Assembly (NCBI RefSeq): GCF_021654115.1
Contig: NZ_JAIWJF010000004.1
Location: 1 to 64,000, forward strand
Source: Furfurilactobacillus milii
Lineage (GTDB): Bacteria > Bacillota > Bacilli > Lactobacillales > Lactobacillaceae
Length of the DNA: 64,000 nucleotides
Direction of reading: 5' to 3'
Part shown: one piece after another, positions 33,348 through 41,860 of the stretch
Position numbering within the stretch: the first letter of the stretch is position 1
How the letters are laid out: each line of letters opens with the position of its first letter
The notes under the pieces: generated by a model
Database searches by the model: none
Told to the model about the DNA's origin: nothing
The model's input: only the letters and a program-made list of their open reading frames with translations
Position numbers and translations under genes: made by a program

Positions 33348-34343
33348 TTATTCGTTGGGTAAGTGAACCGACGTACTGTGCACTGGACCACGGTGATGCG
33401 GATCAATAGCAAACGCAGCAGCGTGAACAGCCGTAGCCGCTTCGCCAAATCCTGTCGCAATTAAGGCCACCTTGCCATCATAGCTGGCCGTATCGCCAGC
33501 GGCATAAATGCCGTCAATGCTAGTTTTCATGCTACCATCAACAGCCACTTGTTGCCGGTTTTGGTCAAACTGCAGGTCCCAGTTTTCAAACACGCTGTGA
33601 TCAGAAATAAAACCATAATTCACAACCAGATCATCCACGGTAACCGCTCGGTGATTGTCAGTTTTCATTTCTTTTAAGTCGACTGTCACCTGATTGCCGT
33701 TTGCGGTCAGTCCGCTCACAAGATAAGGCGTAACCGTTTCAACACTGGATTCATTCAGCCTAGTTACGCTGTGTGGCAACGCCCGGAATGAATCCCGGCG
33801 GTGCATCAAATATACATGATGGGCCACCGGTTCTAACATCAACGCAATATCAATGGCAGCGTCTCCACCACCAGCAATCATCACGTCATGATTCTTAAAT
33901 TGAGCGACCTTCGGCACAAAGTACCAAAGATTACGCCCTTCAAACGCCTCTGCGTTATCCACAGCCAGTTTGCGCGGCGTGAAAGCGCCATTACCTGTAG
34001 TCACCAAAACAGCCTTAGAATGGGTTACATCCTTGTTGGTCGTGATCGTGAAATCACCCAGTTGACCACTCACGTTAGTCACTGTTGTTTCCGTCTTTAT
34101 CGTAACTGGAAATTCACTCGTTTGTGCCACTAACTTGTCGACTAATTCTTGGGCAGTTACGTGGCTAAAACCGGCCACATCCAAAATGCGTTTTTCCGGA
34201 TACAGCGTGGTTAATTGACCACCGACCTGGGGCAAGCTCTCAACAACTTGCGTTTTTAACTCCTGCAAACCTGCGTAAAAAGCGGCAAATAAGCCCACGG
34301 GACCGCCACCAATAATTGTTAAATCATACATCGTTTCACTCAT
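33348..34343 (-). CDS. Ferredoxin/flavodoxin--NADP+ reductase, TrxR-like type
   Basis: A 331-residue FAD/NADPH flavoprotein. The FAD motif IIGGGPVGLFAAFYAG is near 10-25 and the NADPH motif IAGGGDAAIDIA near 155-166. The late FAD contact is GIYAAGDTASYDGKVALIATGFGEAA. The CxxC of thioredoxin reductase is absent, which places it with YumC-type ferredoxin-NADP+ reductases. It should move electrons from NADPH to ferredoxin or flavodoxin. ACAGGA precedes ATG. It starts 12 nt after the amidase stop and is co-transcribed with it. Confidence 0.92.
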   Translation of the reverse strand: MSETMYDLTIIGGGPVGLFAAFYAGLQELKTQVVESLPQVGGQLTTLYPEKRILDVAGFSHVTAQELVDKLVAQTSEFPVTIKTETTVTNVSGQLGDFTITTNKDVTHSKAVLVTTGNGAFTPRKLAVDNAEAFEGRNLWYFVPKVAQFKNHDVMIAGGGDAAIDIALMLEPVAHHVYLMHRRDSFRALPHSVTRLNESSVETVTPYLVSGLTANGNQVTVDLKEMKTDNHRAVTVDDLVVNYGFISDHSVFENWDLQFDQNRQQVAVDGSMKTSIDGIYAAGDTASYDGKVALIATGFGEAATAVHAAAFAIDPHHRGPVHSTSVHLPNE

Positions 34344-34355
34344 TATTAAATCCTG

Positions 34356-35819
34356 TCATTCCTCTTCAAATGTGGGTAGCTTTAGTTGATGTTGTTGTTC
34401 AAACAAACGACCAATACGCAACAACGCCAGTTCATCACCTTTGCGGGCGGTAAACTGAATGCCAATTGGTAAGCCTGAGTCAGTCACAAATGTTGGCAAA
34501 CTGATGGCCGGTTGTCCTGTCAAATTAGCCTGTTGCGTAAATGGCGACAATGTCAGTGCCTGTTCAAAATAATCCCACAACAACTGCAATCGCTCAGAAG
34601 ATTTCATCCGCGTCACATGATCGATTTGAGCATCAATATCTGGATCCACCAAAGGATTGTCCAAACGTGGCGCTGGATAAGCAGTCGTTGGGGTCAGGTA
34701 CAGATCATACGTGTCCAAAAAGTCATCCATCTGTGCACTTGCCTGATCCCATAGACTCATTGCCTGACTATACTGTGCACCAGTGACACCCAGTCCTGCC
34801 TGATAGATCAGCCACGTCAACCGTTCCATATCGTCTGGCTCAACCGAACGTCCTAAGGCTTGATTAACGGAATCAAACATTGCGGCGGTTTCAGCACCAT
34901 TCATCATGTAGTAAGACCGCATGAGTGCCACACCGTCCAATGGATTACTCTTTTCGACTACTTCATAGCCCTGTTCCTGTAAGAATGTCACGGCATCCTC
35001 GACTGCCTGCACGGCCGCTTTAGAAACAGGCGTACCAACGGGTGATTTTGTACTGTAAGCAATTCTCAGATGAGCTGGCTGATCCCAGAGTTGCGCCGCA
35101 AACCCTTGTAAGTTAACGGGCGTACTAAATGGTGCCTCTGGTTGGTACGTTTGCAACCAGTCTAATAAGGCTGCTGTATCGCGAATTGAATGCGTTAACG
35201 CAAAATTAATGGACGCGCCGGCCCAACCACGCCAGCCATCAGGACCGACAGGCACTCGCCCACGTGTGGGCTTCAACCCAATCAAGCCGGAGAATGAGGC
35301 CGGTATACGGATCGATCCGCCGCCATCATTACCGGCAGCCAATGGTACATAACCGGCCGCAACACTTGTCGCTGCGCCGCCAGATGATCCACCCGGATAA
35401 TAGTCGCGGTCCCACGCATTCCGCGTTTTACCATAGAGCACTGGATCAGTAATGTTTTTGAAGCCAAACTCTGGCGCATTCGTTTGACCAATTATGATAA
35501 AACCAGCATCTTGCAACGCAGCCACAAAATTATCTGTTTGACCCGCAATTTCATCTTTGAATAAGCGGGCACTCAGTGTGGCCGGTTCACCCTTCAAATT
35601 TTGGCCGAGATCCTTCAATAGCAGTGGCACACCTAAAAAAGGCTGACCAAGATTCTGCAACTGTTGGGCCTCCGACAGCGCTTTTTCACGACGCGTGTGA
35701 ACGACCGCGTTCAAGTCATCGTTGGTCGCTTCGATCCGGGCGAAAGCTGCTTCGACCAAGGCCTCACTGGTCACTTCACCATCGCGGACTCGACGTGCTA
35801 ATTCCAATGCATCTGCCAT
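34356..35819 (-). CDS. Amidase signature family enzyme
   Basis: A 487-residue amidase. The Ser-cisSer-Lys triad elements are visible: LLLKDLG near residue 70 (lysine), the Gly/Ser-rich PGGSSGGAATSVAAG near 143 and GNDGGGSIRIPAS, containing the nucleophile serine. GLKPTRGRVP follows. A GatA role is unlikely because gatC and gatB are not adjacent and the C-terminal half differs; it resembles general amide hydrolases of lactobacilli. GGAGG lies 9 nt before ATG. Operon with the downstream reductase. Confidence 0.9.
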   Translation of the reverse strand: MADALELARRVRDGEVTSEALVEAAFARIEATNDDLNAVVHTRREKALSEAQQLQNLGQPFLGVPLLLKDLGQNLKGEPATLSARLFKDEIAGQTDNFVAALQDAGFIIIGQTNAPEFGFKNITDPVLYGKTRNAWDRDYYPGGSSGGAATSVAAGYVPLAAGNDGGGSIRIPASFSGLIGLKPTRGRVPVGPDGWRGWAGASINFALTHSIRDTAALLDWLQTYQPEAPFSTPVNLQGFAAQLWDQPAHLRIAYSTKSPVGTPVSKAAVQAVEDAVTFLQEQGYEVVEKSNPLDGVALMRSYYMMNGAETAAMFDSVNQALGRSVEPDDMERLTWLIYQAGLGVTGAQYSQAMSLWDQASAQMDDFLDTYDLYLTPTTAYPAPRLDNPLVDPDIDAQIDHVTRMKSSERLQLLWDYFEQALTLSPFTQQANLTGQPAISLPTFVTDSGLPIGIQFTARKGDELALLRIGRLFEQQHQLKLPTFEEE

Positions 35820-35941
35820 GACAATTCGCCTCCAAACGTTTGTTGATTGTTAGCTAAATTATACCGCATTCCGTGTTTTGCATGCGATTTTTGAGTGACA
35901 CATTGAGGATGTCTTAATATGTGATGAGGTGCTTTATCGTG

Positions 35942-36128
35942 CGTGACTTGCGCTTACGGTTGGCAACAATGACACGCTCGCCGTGGGACCAGATCGAGCC
36001 CGAAATTCACGGTCCCTCACCTCGACCTCGCTGCATAGCTCCGTGAAAAACCGGGTCTCTGCGACCGTCCGTGATGTAAATTCGGCATCATGGCTCGGTA
36101 TCATTGTTACCGCCCTCCAGCTCATATC
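35942..36128 (-). repeat. Structured repeat, subtype A (A7), unpaired
   Basis: Copy read leftward with a shortened second hairpin (ATG...CAT arms) and a more diverged third hairpin. The closing helix keeps pairing: GGTAACAATGATAC with GTGTCATTGTTGCC. It lies between the amidase gene and the small protein gene. Confidence 0.8.
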
Positions 36129-36196
36129 CTAACAAAATACAGACGCACACCAGTTAACAACAACTAATACTAGTCTGCACAGTCATGTGCATAAAT

Positions 36197-36248
36197 AAAA
36201 ATAAGGCTAAATGACACATTGAATATGCATCATTTAACCTTATTTTTA
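36197..36248. terminator. Terminator downstream of the 47-residue protein gene
   Basis: AAAAATAAGG and TAAATGA arms pair with TCATTTA and CCTTATTTTTA around a 15-nt loop; usable in both directions. Confidence 0.8.
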
Positions 36249-36312
36249 TTAATAGCGACAACAATTGTTATCACTCGGCACGCTTACCTATGTAAGCAAC
36301 CACGTTGGAAAA

Positions 36313-36456
36313 CTAGTTTTCGTCTTCCAACTTCTTTGCATCTGCATCAATCGTGGCAAAGCCAGATTCTTTTGATTCTGGCTTTGGGTTCTTAGCACGA
36401 TCTTCTTCGGCCTTTTCAATCAAAGCCTTACGTTCTTCCTTACTCAATTTAGCCAT
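36313..36456 (-). CDS. Small charged 47-residue protein, unknown function
   Basis: A 47-residue, highly charged protein starting MAKLSKEERKALIEKAEEDR and ending KKLEDEN, with a short Pro/Gly region in the middle. It is probably helical at both ends and cytosolic. AAGAGG lies 8-9 nt before ATG 36456, a promoter lies upstream and a strong terminator downstream, so it looks like a genuine single-gene unit. I do not recognise the family. It is below the size cutoff of routine gene calling. Confidence 0.7.
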   Translation of the reverse strand: MAKLSKEERKALIEKAEEDRAKNPKPESKESGFATIDADAKKLEDEN

Positions 36457-36533
36457 GATATTCGCCTCTTTTAAATGGAAAAGAAACGGGCGCCATTAAG
36501 TCCCACGCTTTGTGGGGACGGCTCGTTGGTTTC

Positions 36534-36563
36534 ATTGTAGCGCTTTTATCAGATTTTGGTAAA
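36534..36563 (-). promoter_or_regulatory. Promoter of the 47-residue protein gene
   Basis: Read leftward: TTTACC (plus-strand 36558-36563), 18-nt spacer, TACAAT (36534-36539). The leader then forms a GTCCCCAC/GTGGGAC hairpin (36500-36520) before the start codon. Confidence 0.6.
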
Positions 36564-36580
36564 CTTTGTTTTATTCAAAA

Positions 36581-37096
36581 TTACCGTTCGTCTTGTCTCA
36601 GTTTAAACTGTAGCTCCCCCGCCGTCTCGCGATCCAACGTGAAGCCCTGCCCCTTCAAGAGCGCAACGGTCTGTGTGTTGTCTGACTGCACGTTTGCAAT
36701 AACTTGAATGAGACCAAGTTCATCAAACGCAAACGACAACATATGACTCAGCACTTCACTCATGACACCTTGGCGCTGAGCAGACGGCAATAGTTCAAAC
36801 GTAATTGCTGCAGTTGCTCGATCTGCCACAAAAGAATCGAACCCAAACGTCCCTAAGAATTCACCCGTCCGTTTGTCACCAATGCCCCATATTAAAGCAT
36901 CGTTATGCATAATCTTGCTCATGACACGATTTACATGAGCCGCCGTGTCCATGATGGTTGCATCAACGTCCCGATTAGTTAACTTTGCTACACTGGCATC
37001 ATGACGTAATGCAAAGACCTCTTTCACTTTAAATGTGGTTAGCCAGTCTAATTCATAGTGTTTAGTCATAATCGGATGGTACTTTTCAAAAATCAT
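36581..37096 (-). CDS. GNAT family N-acetyltransferase (RimJ/RimL-like)
   Basis: A 171-residue acetyltransferase. The fold elements LRHDASVAKLTNRD, then GTFGFDSF, ITFELLPSAQRQGVMSEVLSHMLSFAF (acetyl-CoA motif) and VIANVQSDNTQTVALLKGQGF are typical of ribosomal-protein-type N-acetyltransferases. The exact substrate is unknown. GAAGGCGG precedes ATG 37096. It is divergent from a DUF805 gene. Confidence 0.88.
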   Translation of the reverse strand: MIFEKYHPIMTKHYELDWLTTFKVKEVFALRHDASVAKLTNRDVDATIMDTAAHVNRVMSKIMHNDALIWGIGDKRTGEFLGTFGFDSFVADRATAAITFELLPSAQRQGVMSEVLSHMLSFAFDELGLIQVIANVQSDNTQTVALLKGQGFTLDRETAGELQFKLRQDER

Positions 37097-37187
37097 GGTC
37101 CGCCTTCTTTCTCATGACGCTATTATACAAATTTACGTTGCCAAAGTCAGAATTAAGGGTTGCTTTACTTTTTATTGCGGAATCGCA

Positions 37188-37196
37188 TGGTATAAT
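37188..37196 (+). promoter_or_regulatory. Extended -10 promoter of the second DUF805 gene
   Basis: TGGTATAAT matches an extended -10 (TGnTATAAT) about 29 nt before ATG 37225. No good -35 is present at the standard distance, as expected for this promoter class. Confidence 0.55.
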
Positions 37197-37224
37197 TCTG
37201 CTAAGAAATGTGAGGGGAAGCAGC

Positions 37225-37878
37225 ATGTTAGTCGCGTACAAGAAATTTTGGCAACACTCATTTCACATCAAGGGCGTTGCGACCCGCGCGGAATTTTGGT
37301 GGGCCTTTTTAGTTAACTTCTTTTTTGAAATTCTATTTCAGGCCATGCAATATTTACGAGCCTTTGATTTCAATGATCATCCGTCGGCTCGTGTGGGAAC
37401 CGGGAATCCGCACATGACCCACTGGTTATTTGCTGGCGGTGATAATAGCGTGTTTGCCAATACGTTTGCCATTCTCGCCATTATTTTCATGTTAGCAACA
37501 CTGATTCCTAAGTTCACGATTGCTGTTCGTCGCTCCCACGACTTTAACTGGTCAGCACACTGGTTGATTGCCTTTTGGGTGACACGTTTTCTGCTATTCC
37601 TAGTCACCATTTACGAGCTGATTCTGTTAGTCGTAAATTACGATGACGGTCACGTAACTGCCTCCATGGCTAATTTTGAGTGGGGAGCTCTGGCACTATT
37701 AATTTTCTTCGTCCTTGAGCTCATTGAGTGGGGCCTGCTGGCTAAGAAGTCCAAACGACCAAACCGCTTTTTAGCAAACTCAACGCCTACGACAAATCCA
37801 GATGATAGTGGCGACTTAAACACAGATAGCGCTGAACTTGAGGGTACAACTACATCAAACGAAACAACAGCCAAATAG
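37225..37878 (+). CDS. DUF805 membrane protein with acidic C-terminal tail
   Basis: A 217-residue protein. YKKFWQHSFHIKGVATRAEFWW at the start and FTIAVRRSHDFNWSAHW in the middle match DUF805. Four hydrophobic segments are followed by a Thr/Asp-rich hydrophilic tail (about 185-217) that the other DUF805 protein at 19492 lacks. Function of the family is not known. Start ATG 37225 has GAGGGGAAG upstream; longer in-frame forms overlap the promoter. It is the last intact gene before the copper-linked island. Confidence 0.85.
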   Translation: MLVAYKKFWQHSFHIKGVATRAEFWWAFLVNFFFEILFQAMQYLRAFDFNDHPSARVGTGNPHMTHWLFAGGDNSVFANTFAILAIIFMLATLIPKFTIAVRRSHDFNWSAHWLIAFWVTRFLLFLVTIYELILLVVNYDDGHVTASMANFEWGALALLIFFVLELIEWGLLAKKSKRPNRFLANSTPTTNPDDSGDLNTDSAELEGTTTSNETTAK

Positions 37879-37923
37879 GCCTTCCAGTCCGCTGTTTGGC
37901 ACATCAAACTTAATTAACGACGT

Positions 37924-38031
37924 AAAAAGACCACAATTCTGAAGTAAATCGGAATTGTGGTCTTAAAACTATTCAGCTTGTTTATTTACCCGCAATGTCA
38001 TTGCGTTAATCGCGACGATCACTGCACTTAA
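37924..38031 (-). pseudogene. Duplicated 3' end of a copB-like gene with terminator
   Basis: This 108-nt stretch matches the end of copB and its terminator (39599-39706) with only about five differences. Read leftward it still encodes LSAVIVAINAMTLRVNKQAE and stop, versus LSTVIVAINAMTLRVNKQAE in the intact gene. Everything upstream is missing. It shows that a second copB-like gene once lay here, or that the gene end was copied during a rearrangement. Confidence 0.85.
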
Positions 38032-38176
38032 GAAACTCAAAGAAATCTCGAAACTCGGTATCGAATTGCGTTACACCACACATATGATTCAGCCGGAAAC
38101 AGTCATTAAGCGAGATCCTTATCATGAACGCAGCTTTAACAGTAGTTATGAGCCGGATGGTGGCGATGCAAAATGA
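38032..38176 (+). pseudogene. Truncated 3' end of an unrecognised gene
   Basis: A rightward frame is open from the copB junction to a stop at 38174-38176. It encodes a plausible protein end starting KEISKLGIELRYTTHMIQ and ending SSYEPDGGDAK, with no start codon. The stop overlaps the ATG of the next small frame (ATGA), as in a plasmid or mobile-element operon. I do not recognise the family. Confidence 0.5.
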
Positions 38177-38346
38177 AACAACAGCAGAAAATTCACGAAG
38201 CTAATTTAATCTTTACCCGTCAACTGATTGAAACAACAATACAGAAAAAACGCTTAGATGATTTACACGCATTCTATAACGTCGACAAATCAGTTAATGG
38301 TTCGCGGTCCGCTTTAAAGAATATCGGAATTGACGTCTTTCAATGA
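38173..38346 (+). CDS. Small 57-residue protein translationally coupled to a truncated gene
   Basis: A 57-residue basic protein starting MKQQQKIHEANLIFTRQLIE and ending NIGIDVFQ. It begins inside an ATGA overlap with the preceding truncated frame, which suggests that the pair came from one operon. No own promoter was seen, so it may no longer be expressed. Family not recognised; a plasmid origin is inferred from context only. Confidence 0.45.
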   Translation: MKQQQKIHEANLIFTRQLIETTIQKKRLDDLHAFYNVDKSVNGSRSALKNIGIDVFQ

Positions 38347-38476
38347 TTAAAAACAAAATGTATTTCATGCTCTGTAACAACAAACAGAGCGCAATAATCA
38401 ATCAAATGTCTTCACAGTACATAAATATCCCTAAATTCAAACTCAGTGAGATACCTTGCCTACCGACATATCTGCC

Positions 38477-39160
38477 TTATTTCATTTCGGCCTTTTTTAG
38501 TAAATCGTCACGGTGTCCCATCGTAGCGAGCTTACTTAATGCTGCTGACGGCGTGTGGTCAAAAGCCTTTGAGCCATTCATTTCGGCACCCCAAACACCA
38601 GATGAGAATGGCGTCTTGTAATTACCCTTAGACATATTTTTGATAGTAACCGTATATTTGCCATCGATTTCTTTAACGGTCGCCTTTAGGAATTTTGAAG
38701 TCTTTTCGTATTTCAGCTTACCGTCATTTGCTTTGACTGACTTCACAGTACTTGCATCCGGAGCCGCAAACAATCCGATTTTATTCGTAATATTTACACT
38801 CTTACCATCTTTAAAGTCCGCCTTACTTAATTTGATTCCATCTGCTGACATTGGGGCAAAATACCAACCCTTTGATCCAGATGCGGCGTGCATAAAGGCA
38901 AAATGCAAGTATGTTGAGTCCCCTTTCAACATAGAGACCTTGAATGACACAGATTTACCAGGCAAGGTTGCTCCAACAACCTTCTTGTCCTTACTATTAT
39001 AACTTCCGACGATGGCACCAGACATTTTGCTCATATCGTTTTTTTTCATTTCAAACGTCGTGGCATGTGTCGCATCAGCTTTGACATTTGTCGCACCGAC
39101 AGTTGCTAAAGTCATTGGTAGCACTGCTAACATTAGTCCCGTTGCAATCTTGTTTTTCAT
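38477..39160 (-). CDS. Secreted spondin-domain protein
   Basis: A 227-residue exported protein. A signal peptide spans residues 1-29 with likely cleavage after VKA. The rest resembles a Spondin_N domain: a strand ending HFAFMHAASG, KGWYFAPMSADGIKL, ITNKIGLFAAPDA and the C-terminal TPFSSGVWGAEMNGSKAF then LATMG. The match is by motif order (WFxAPxxxGIxL; TPxSxGVW) and is not verified by search. Function in bacteria is unknown; it may bind metal or surface polymers. AAGGAG precedes ATG 39160. It lies between a copB fragment and intact copB, which suggests arrival with a copper module. Confidence 0.7.
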   Translation of the reverse strand: MKNKIATGLMLAVLPMTLATVGATNVKADATHATTFEMKKNDMSKMSGAIVGSYNSKDKKVVGATLPGKSVSFKVSMLKGDSTYLHFAFMHAASGSKGWYFAPMSADGIKLSKADFKDGKSVNITNKIGLFAAPDASTVKSVKANDGKLKYEKTSKFLKATVKEIDGKYTVTIKNMSKGNYKTPFSSGVWGAEMNGSKAFDHTPSAALSKLATMGHRDDLLKKAEMK

Positions 39161-39279
39161 GATAAAAATATCTCCTTGCCTACTAATTATATTTAAATAC
39201 TTTCAAAGCTACTGATAGAAATACAATAGTATTCTCTACCTTCCAACCAGATTATCTTTTTTCGAAAATTAGAAATATT

Positions 39280-39399
39280 TTATTGCCAATTATTTAATCC
39301 CCCCTTGAGTACATATGAGTATTCGCAGCGGCTAAGTCTTACAAACGCAATCACCAAATTGATGAAACGTTCACGACCTAGGGGCTTATTAAGACCCAT
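39280..39399 (-). CDS. Possible 39-residue protein
   Basis: A short leftward frame starting MGLNKPLGRERFINLVIAFV and ending GGLNNWQ, with GGGAGG 6 nt before the ATG. The opposite strand has an uncommitted 105-codon frame over the same region. Neither shows recognisable homology by eye. The region may be decayed mobile DNA; the small frame is listed because of its ribosome binding site. Confidence 0.25.
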   Translation of the reverse strand: MGLNKPLGRERFINLVIAFVRLSRCEYSYVLKGGLNNWQ

Positions 39400-39596
39400 A
39401 GCATCCCTCCCAAGTGATATAAGTATATTAGTGAACCCGATTAATATTAAATCCACTAACATTTTTTGGCAAAGAAGTGTACTCAATATTCACCTATTTG
39501 AACAAATTATACGAGTCCAAGATTTAGAGAAATTGGTTACACAAGGAGAAAGTCATAATTCCATGAGGATGACAGAAAAAGAAGGCTTTAGTCGCA

Positions 39597-39640
39597 TAAA
39601 AAAGACCACAATTCTGAAGTAAATCGGAATTGTGGTCTTA
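39597..39640 (-). terminator. copB terminator
   Basis: AAGACCACAATTC pairs perfectly with GAATTGTGGTCTT, with a T-run on the minus strand. An almost identical copy lies at 37924-37965 in the duplicated fragment. Confidence 0.88.
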
Positions 39641-39643
39641 AAA

Positions 39644-41689
39644 CTATTCAGCTTGTTTATTTACCCGCAGTGTCATCGCGTTAATCGCTACGATCACTGT
39701 ACTTAGAGACATCAACACTGCCCCGAGCATTGGGCTAAGGATAAATCCCAACGGTGCCAAGACCCCTGCTGCTAATGGGATGGCTAAAATGTTATAACCA
39801 GCTCCCCACCAGAGGTTCTCTGTCATCTTGCCTGTTGTCTTACGGGCTAAATTCAAGAATTCAACAACATCGTTAGGGTCGCTACGAACCAACACAACGT
39901 CGGCCGAATCAATCGCCACATCTGTGCCTGAGCCAATCGCCACACCAATATCTGCACGCGCTAAACTTGGCGCGTCGTTAACCCCATCACCAATCATCAT
40001 GACGGAACCATCTTGCTGATACTGACGGACAATTTTCTCCTTATCCTCTGGCATGAGTTGCGCCCGCACTTCGTCGATGCCTAATTGTTTGGCAACAACC
40101 TGGGCCGTTTGTTCATTGTCACCTGTTAACATAACCGGCACAATGTGTTGTTTCTTCAACATACTGATCATACGTTTGGCAGCCGGCTTTATTTCATCCC
40201 CCTGCGCCACGAAACCAGTTAATCGATCATCGACAAGTAAATAACTAACTGAATTGCCTGAACTGGCAAGTTGATCAAACTGCTGGTGGTCGTAGGCTAT
40301 CCCCTGCTGGTTCAAATATGTGGCCGAGACAATGGCTACCTTATGACCATCTGCGTGGCCCTGCACGCCAACACCAGTAATCTGAGCAATGTCAGTCACT
40401 TTTGCCGCTGTAATTTGGCGGTGTTTGGCCGCGTTCAGAATACCAACTGCTAATGGATGACTAGACCCATTTTCCAAACCAGCCAACTGGGCCAATACCG
40501 CGTCATCGCTCACACCATTAATTAAACTGCCAACAGCATGCACCTCAAAGTTTCCTTCGGTTAAAGTACCCGTCTTATCCATCAGGGCGTACTTTAGCGT
40601 CTTGACACGTTCCATTGCATCTCGGTTACGGATCAACAAACCGTTACGGGCAGCAATAGATGTGCTTCGTGCAACGACCAGCGGAATCGCTAAACCAAGC
40701 GCATGCGGGCAGGCAATCACCAGCACCGTCACTGCCACGGATAGTGCTAGCGCCAAATTACCGATGAATAGCCATGTTACAAAGGCTACGATGGCGACCA
40801 ACAACGCCGCGTAAAACAGCGTCCCGGCAACTTTATCAGCCATGTTTTCTTGTTCTGACTTCGACTGTTGTGCATTGGCCACCAAATCCATAACTTGCGC
40901 TAAATAACCTGAATCTCCAGTTCCGGTAATCGTCATTTCAAACGTGCCATCACCGTTGACTGAGCCGCCAATAACTTTATCATCGGCCTTCTTCTCAATC
41001 CGTTTGGCCTCACCCGTCACCATGGCTTCGTTGACACTAGTGGTTCCACTTACTAACACTCCGTCGGCTGGAATCTGTTCACCAGCTCTTACCGACACGT
41101 GATCTCCCACAGCCAATTCGTTGACTTGAACATCCTGTGTCTGTCCATTGACGATCTTGTGTGCCGTGTTCGGCAAGAGTTTGGCCAGTGAGTCAACCGC
41201 TGAACCGGCATTCATCACCGCGTTCATTTCAATCCAGTGGCCTAGCAGCATGATGTCAATCAACGTTGCCAATTCCCAGAAGAAATTCATCACCATTGGC
41301 TTCACGTCGAACACATTGTTCGCGATTGTGGCATAAATACTGTAAATGTACGCAACAGAAATACCCATGGCAATTAACGCCATCATCGCTGGTTTGCGCG
41401 TCTTCAATTCGTCAACGGCTCCGGAAAAGAATGGTGCCCCACCGTAGAAGAACAAAATGGTGCCAATTAACGCCACTACCCAGTCTGAACCAGGAAACGA
41501 CAACTGAAACGGCAACCGTGCGCCCATCATTGGCGTTAATAAAATAATCGGAATCGTTAAGACTAAGGACACCCAAAACTTCCGTTTGAGATTCCCCATG
41601 TGCATCATGCCATGCCCGGCCATCTGCATATCATCATGATTCATTTCGTCGTGCTTCATTTCATGATCCATCGACATGTTGTTCATCAT
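39644..41689 (-). CDS. copB: Copper-exporting P-type ATPase, CopB type
   Basis: A 681-residue P1B-type ATPase. The N-terminus is Met/His-rich (MSMDHEMKHDEMNHDDMQ, 5-22) in place of a CxxC domain, as in CopB. The membrane metal motif is CPH (327-329), the actuator motif TGEA (226-229), the phosphorylated aspartate D371 in DKTGTLTEG, and the hinge GDGVNDAPSLA is intact. It should export copper (or silver) from the cytosol. GGGAGG lies 6 nt before ATG. Two cop boxes precede it, so CopY, encoded just upstream, controls it. A near-identical copy of its 3' end lies 1.6 kb downstream. Confidence 0.95.
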   Translation of the reverse strand: MMNNMSMDHEMKHDEMNHDDMQMAGHGMMHMGNLKRKFWVSLVLTIPIILLTPMMGARLPFQLSFPGSDWVVALIGTILFFYGGAPFFSGAVDELKTRKPAMMALIAMGISVAYIYSIYATIANNVFDVKPMVMNFFWELATLIDIMLLGHWIEMNAVMNAGSAVDSLAKLLPNTAHKIVNGQTQDVQVNELAVGDHVSVRAGEQIPADGVLVSGTTSVNEAMVTGEAKRIEKKADDKVIGGSVNGDGTFEMTITGTGDSGYLAQVMDLVANAQQSKSEQENMADKVAGTLFYAALLVAIVAFVTWLFIGNLALALSVAVTVLVIACPHALGLAIPLVVARSTSIAARNGLLIRNRDAMERVKTLKYALMDKTGTLTEGNFEVHAVGSLINGVSDDAVLAQLAGLENGSSHPLAVGILNAAKHRQITAAKVTDIAQITGVGVQGHADGHKVAIVSATYLNQQGIAYDHQQFDQLASSGNSVSYLLVDDRLTGFVAQGDEIKPAAKRMISMLKKQHIVPVMLTGDNEQTAQVVAKQLGIDEVRAQLMPEDKEKIVRQYQQDGSVMMIGDGVNDAPSLARADIGVAIGSGTDVAIDSADVVLVRSDPNDVVEFLNLARKTTGKMTENLWWGAGYNILAIPLAAGVLAPLGFILSPMLGAVLMSLSTVIVAINAMTLRVNKQAE

Positions 41690-41720
41690 GTGCCTCCCTT
41701 GATGCTTTTAATTTTACGTT

Positions 41721-41730
41721 TACATTTGTA
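41721..41730. promoter_or_regulatory. Cop box 1 upstream of copB
   Basis: TACATTTGTA fits the CopY operator consensus TACAnnTGTA exactly and lies about 30 nt before the copB start codon. Confidence 0.85.
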
Positions 41731-41746
41731 ATCGATAGGTACAGTT

Positions 41747-41756
41747 TACAATCGTA
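41747..41756. promoter_or_regulatory. Cop box 2 (diverged) upstream of copB
   Basis: TACAATCGTA, within TTTACAATCGTAAA, differs from the cop box consensus at one position and is 26 nt from box 1 centre to centre. A paired arrangement is common in CopY-controlled promoters. Confidence 0.6.
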
Positions 41757-41793
41757 AACGGAAATCGTCAAGTCATAAGTTCCGTGATTTCAT

Positions 41794-41826
41794 AAAAAAA
41801 CTGTCTGGCTATTGCGCCAAACAGTT
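41794..41826 (-). terminator. copY terminator
   Basis: On the minus strand AACTGTTTGGC pairs with GCCAGACAGTT and is followed by a T-run. It separates the copY transcript from copB, which has its own operator. Confidence 0.85.
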
Positions 41827-41860
41827 CCCTTTCATCAAAACAAATATTTAATTAGGCTTC

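Noticed and set aside
39305..39622. 105-codon rightward frame reaching into the copB terminator
   Set aside because: No ribosome binding site and its end is formed by the terminator stem. It may be debris of a mobile gene but cannot be supported as a gene.
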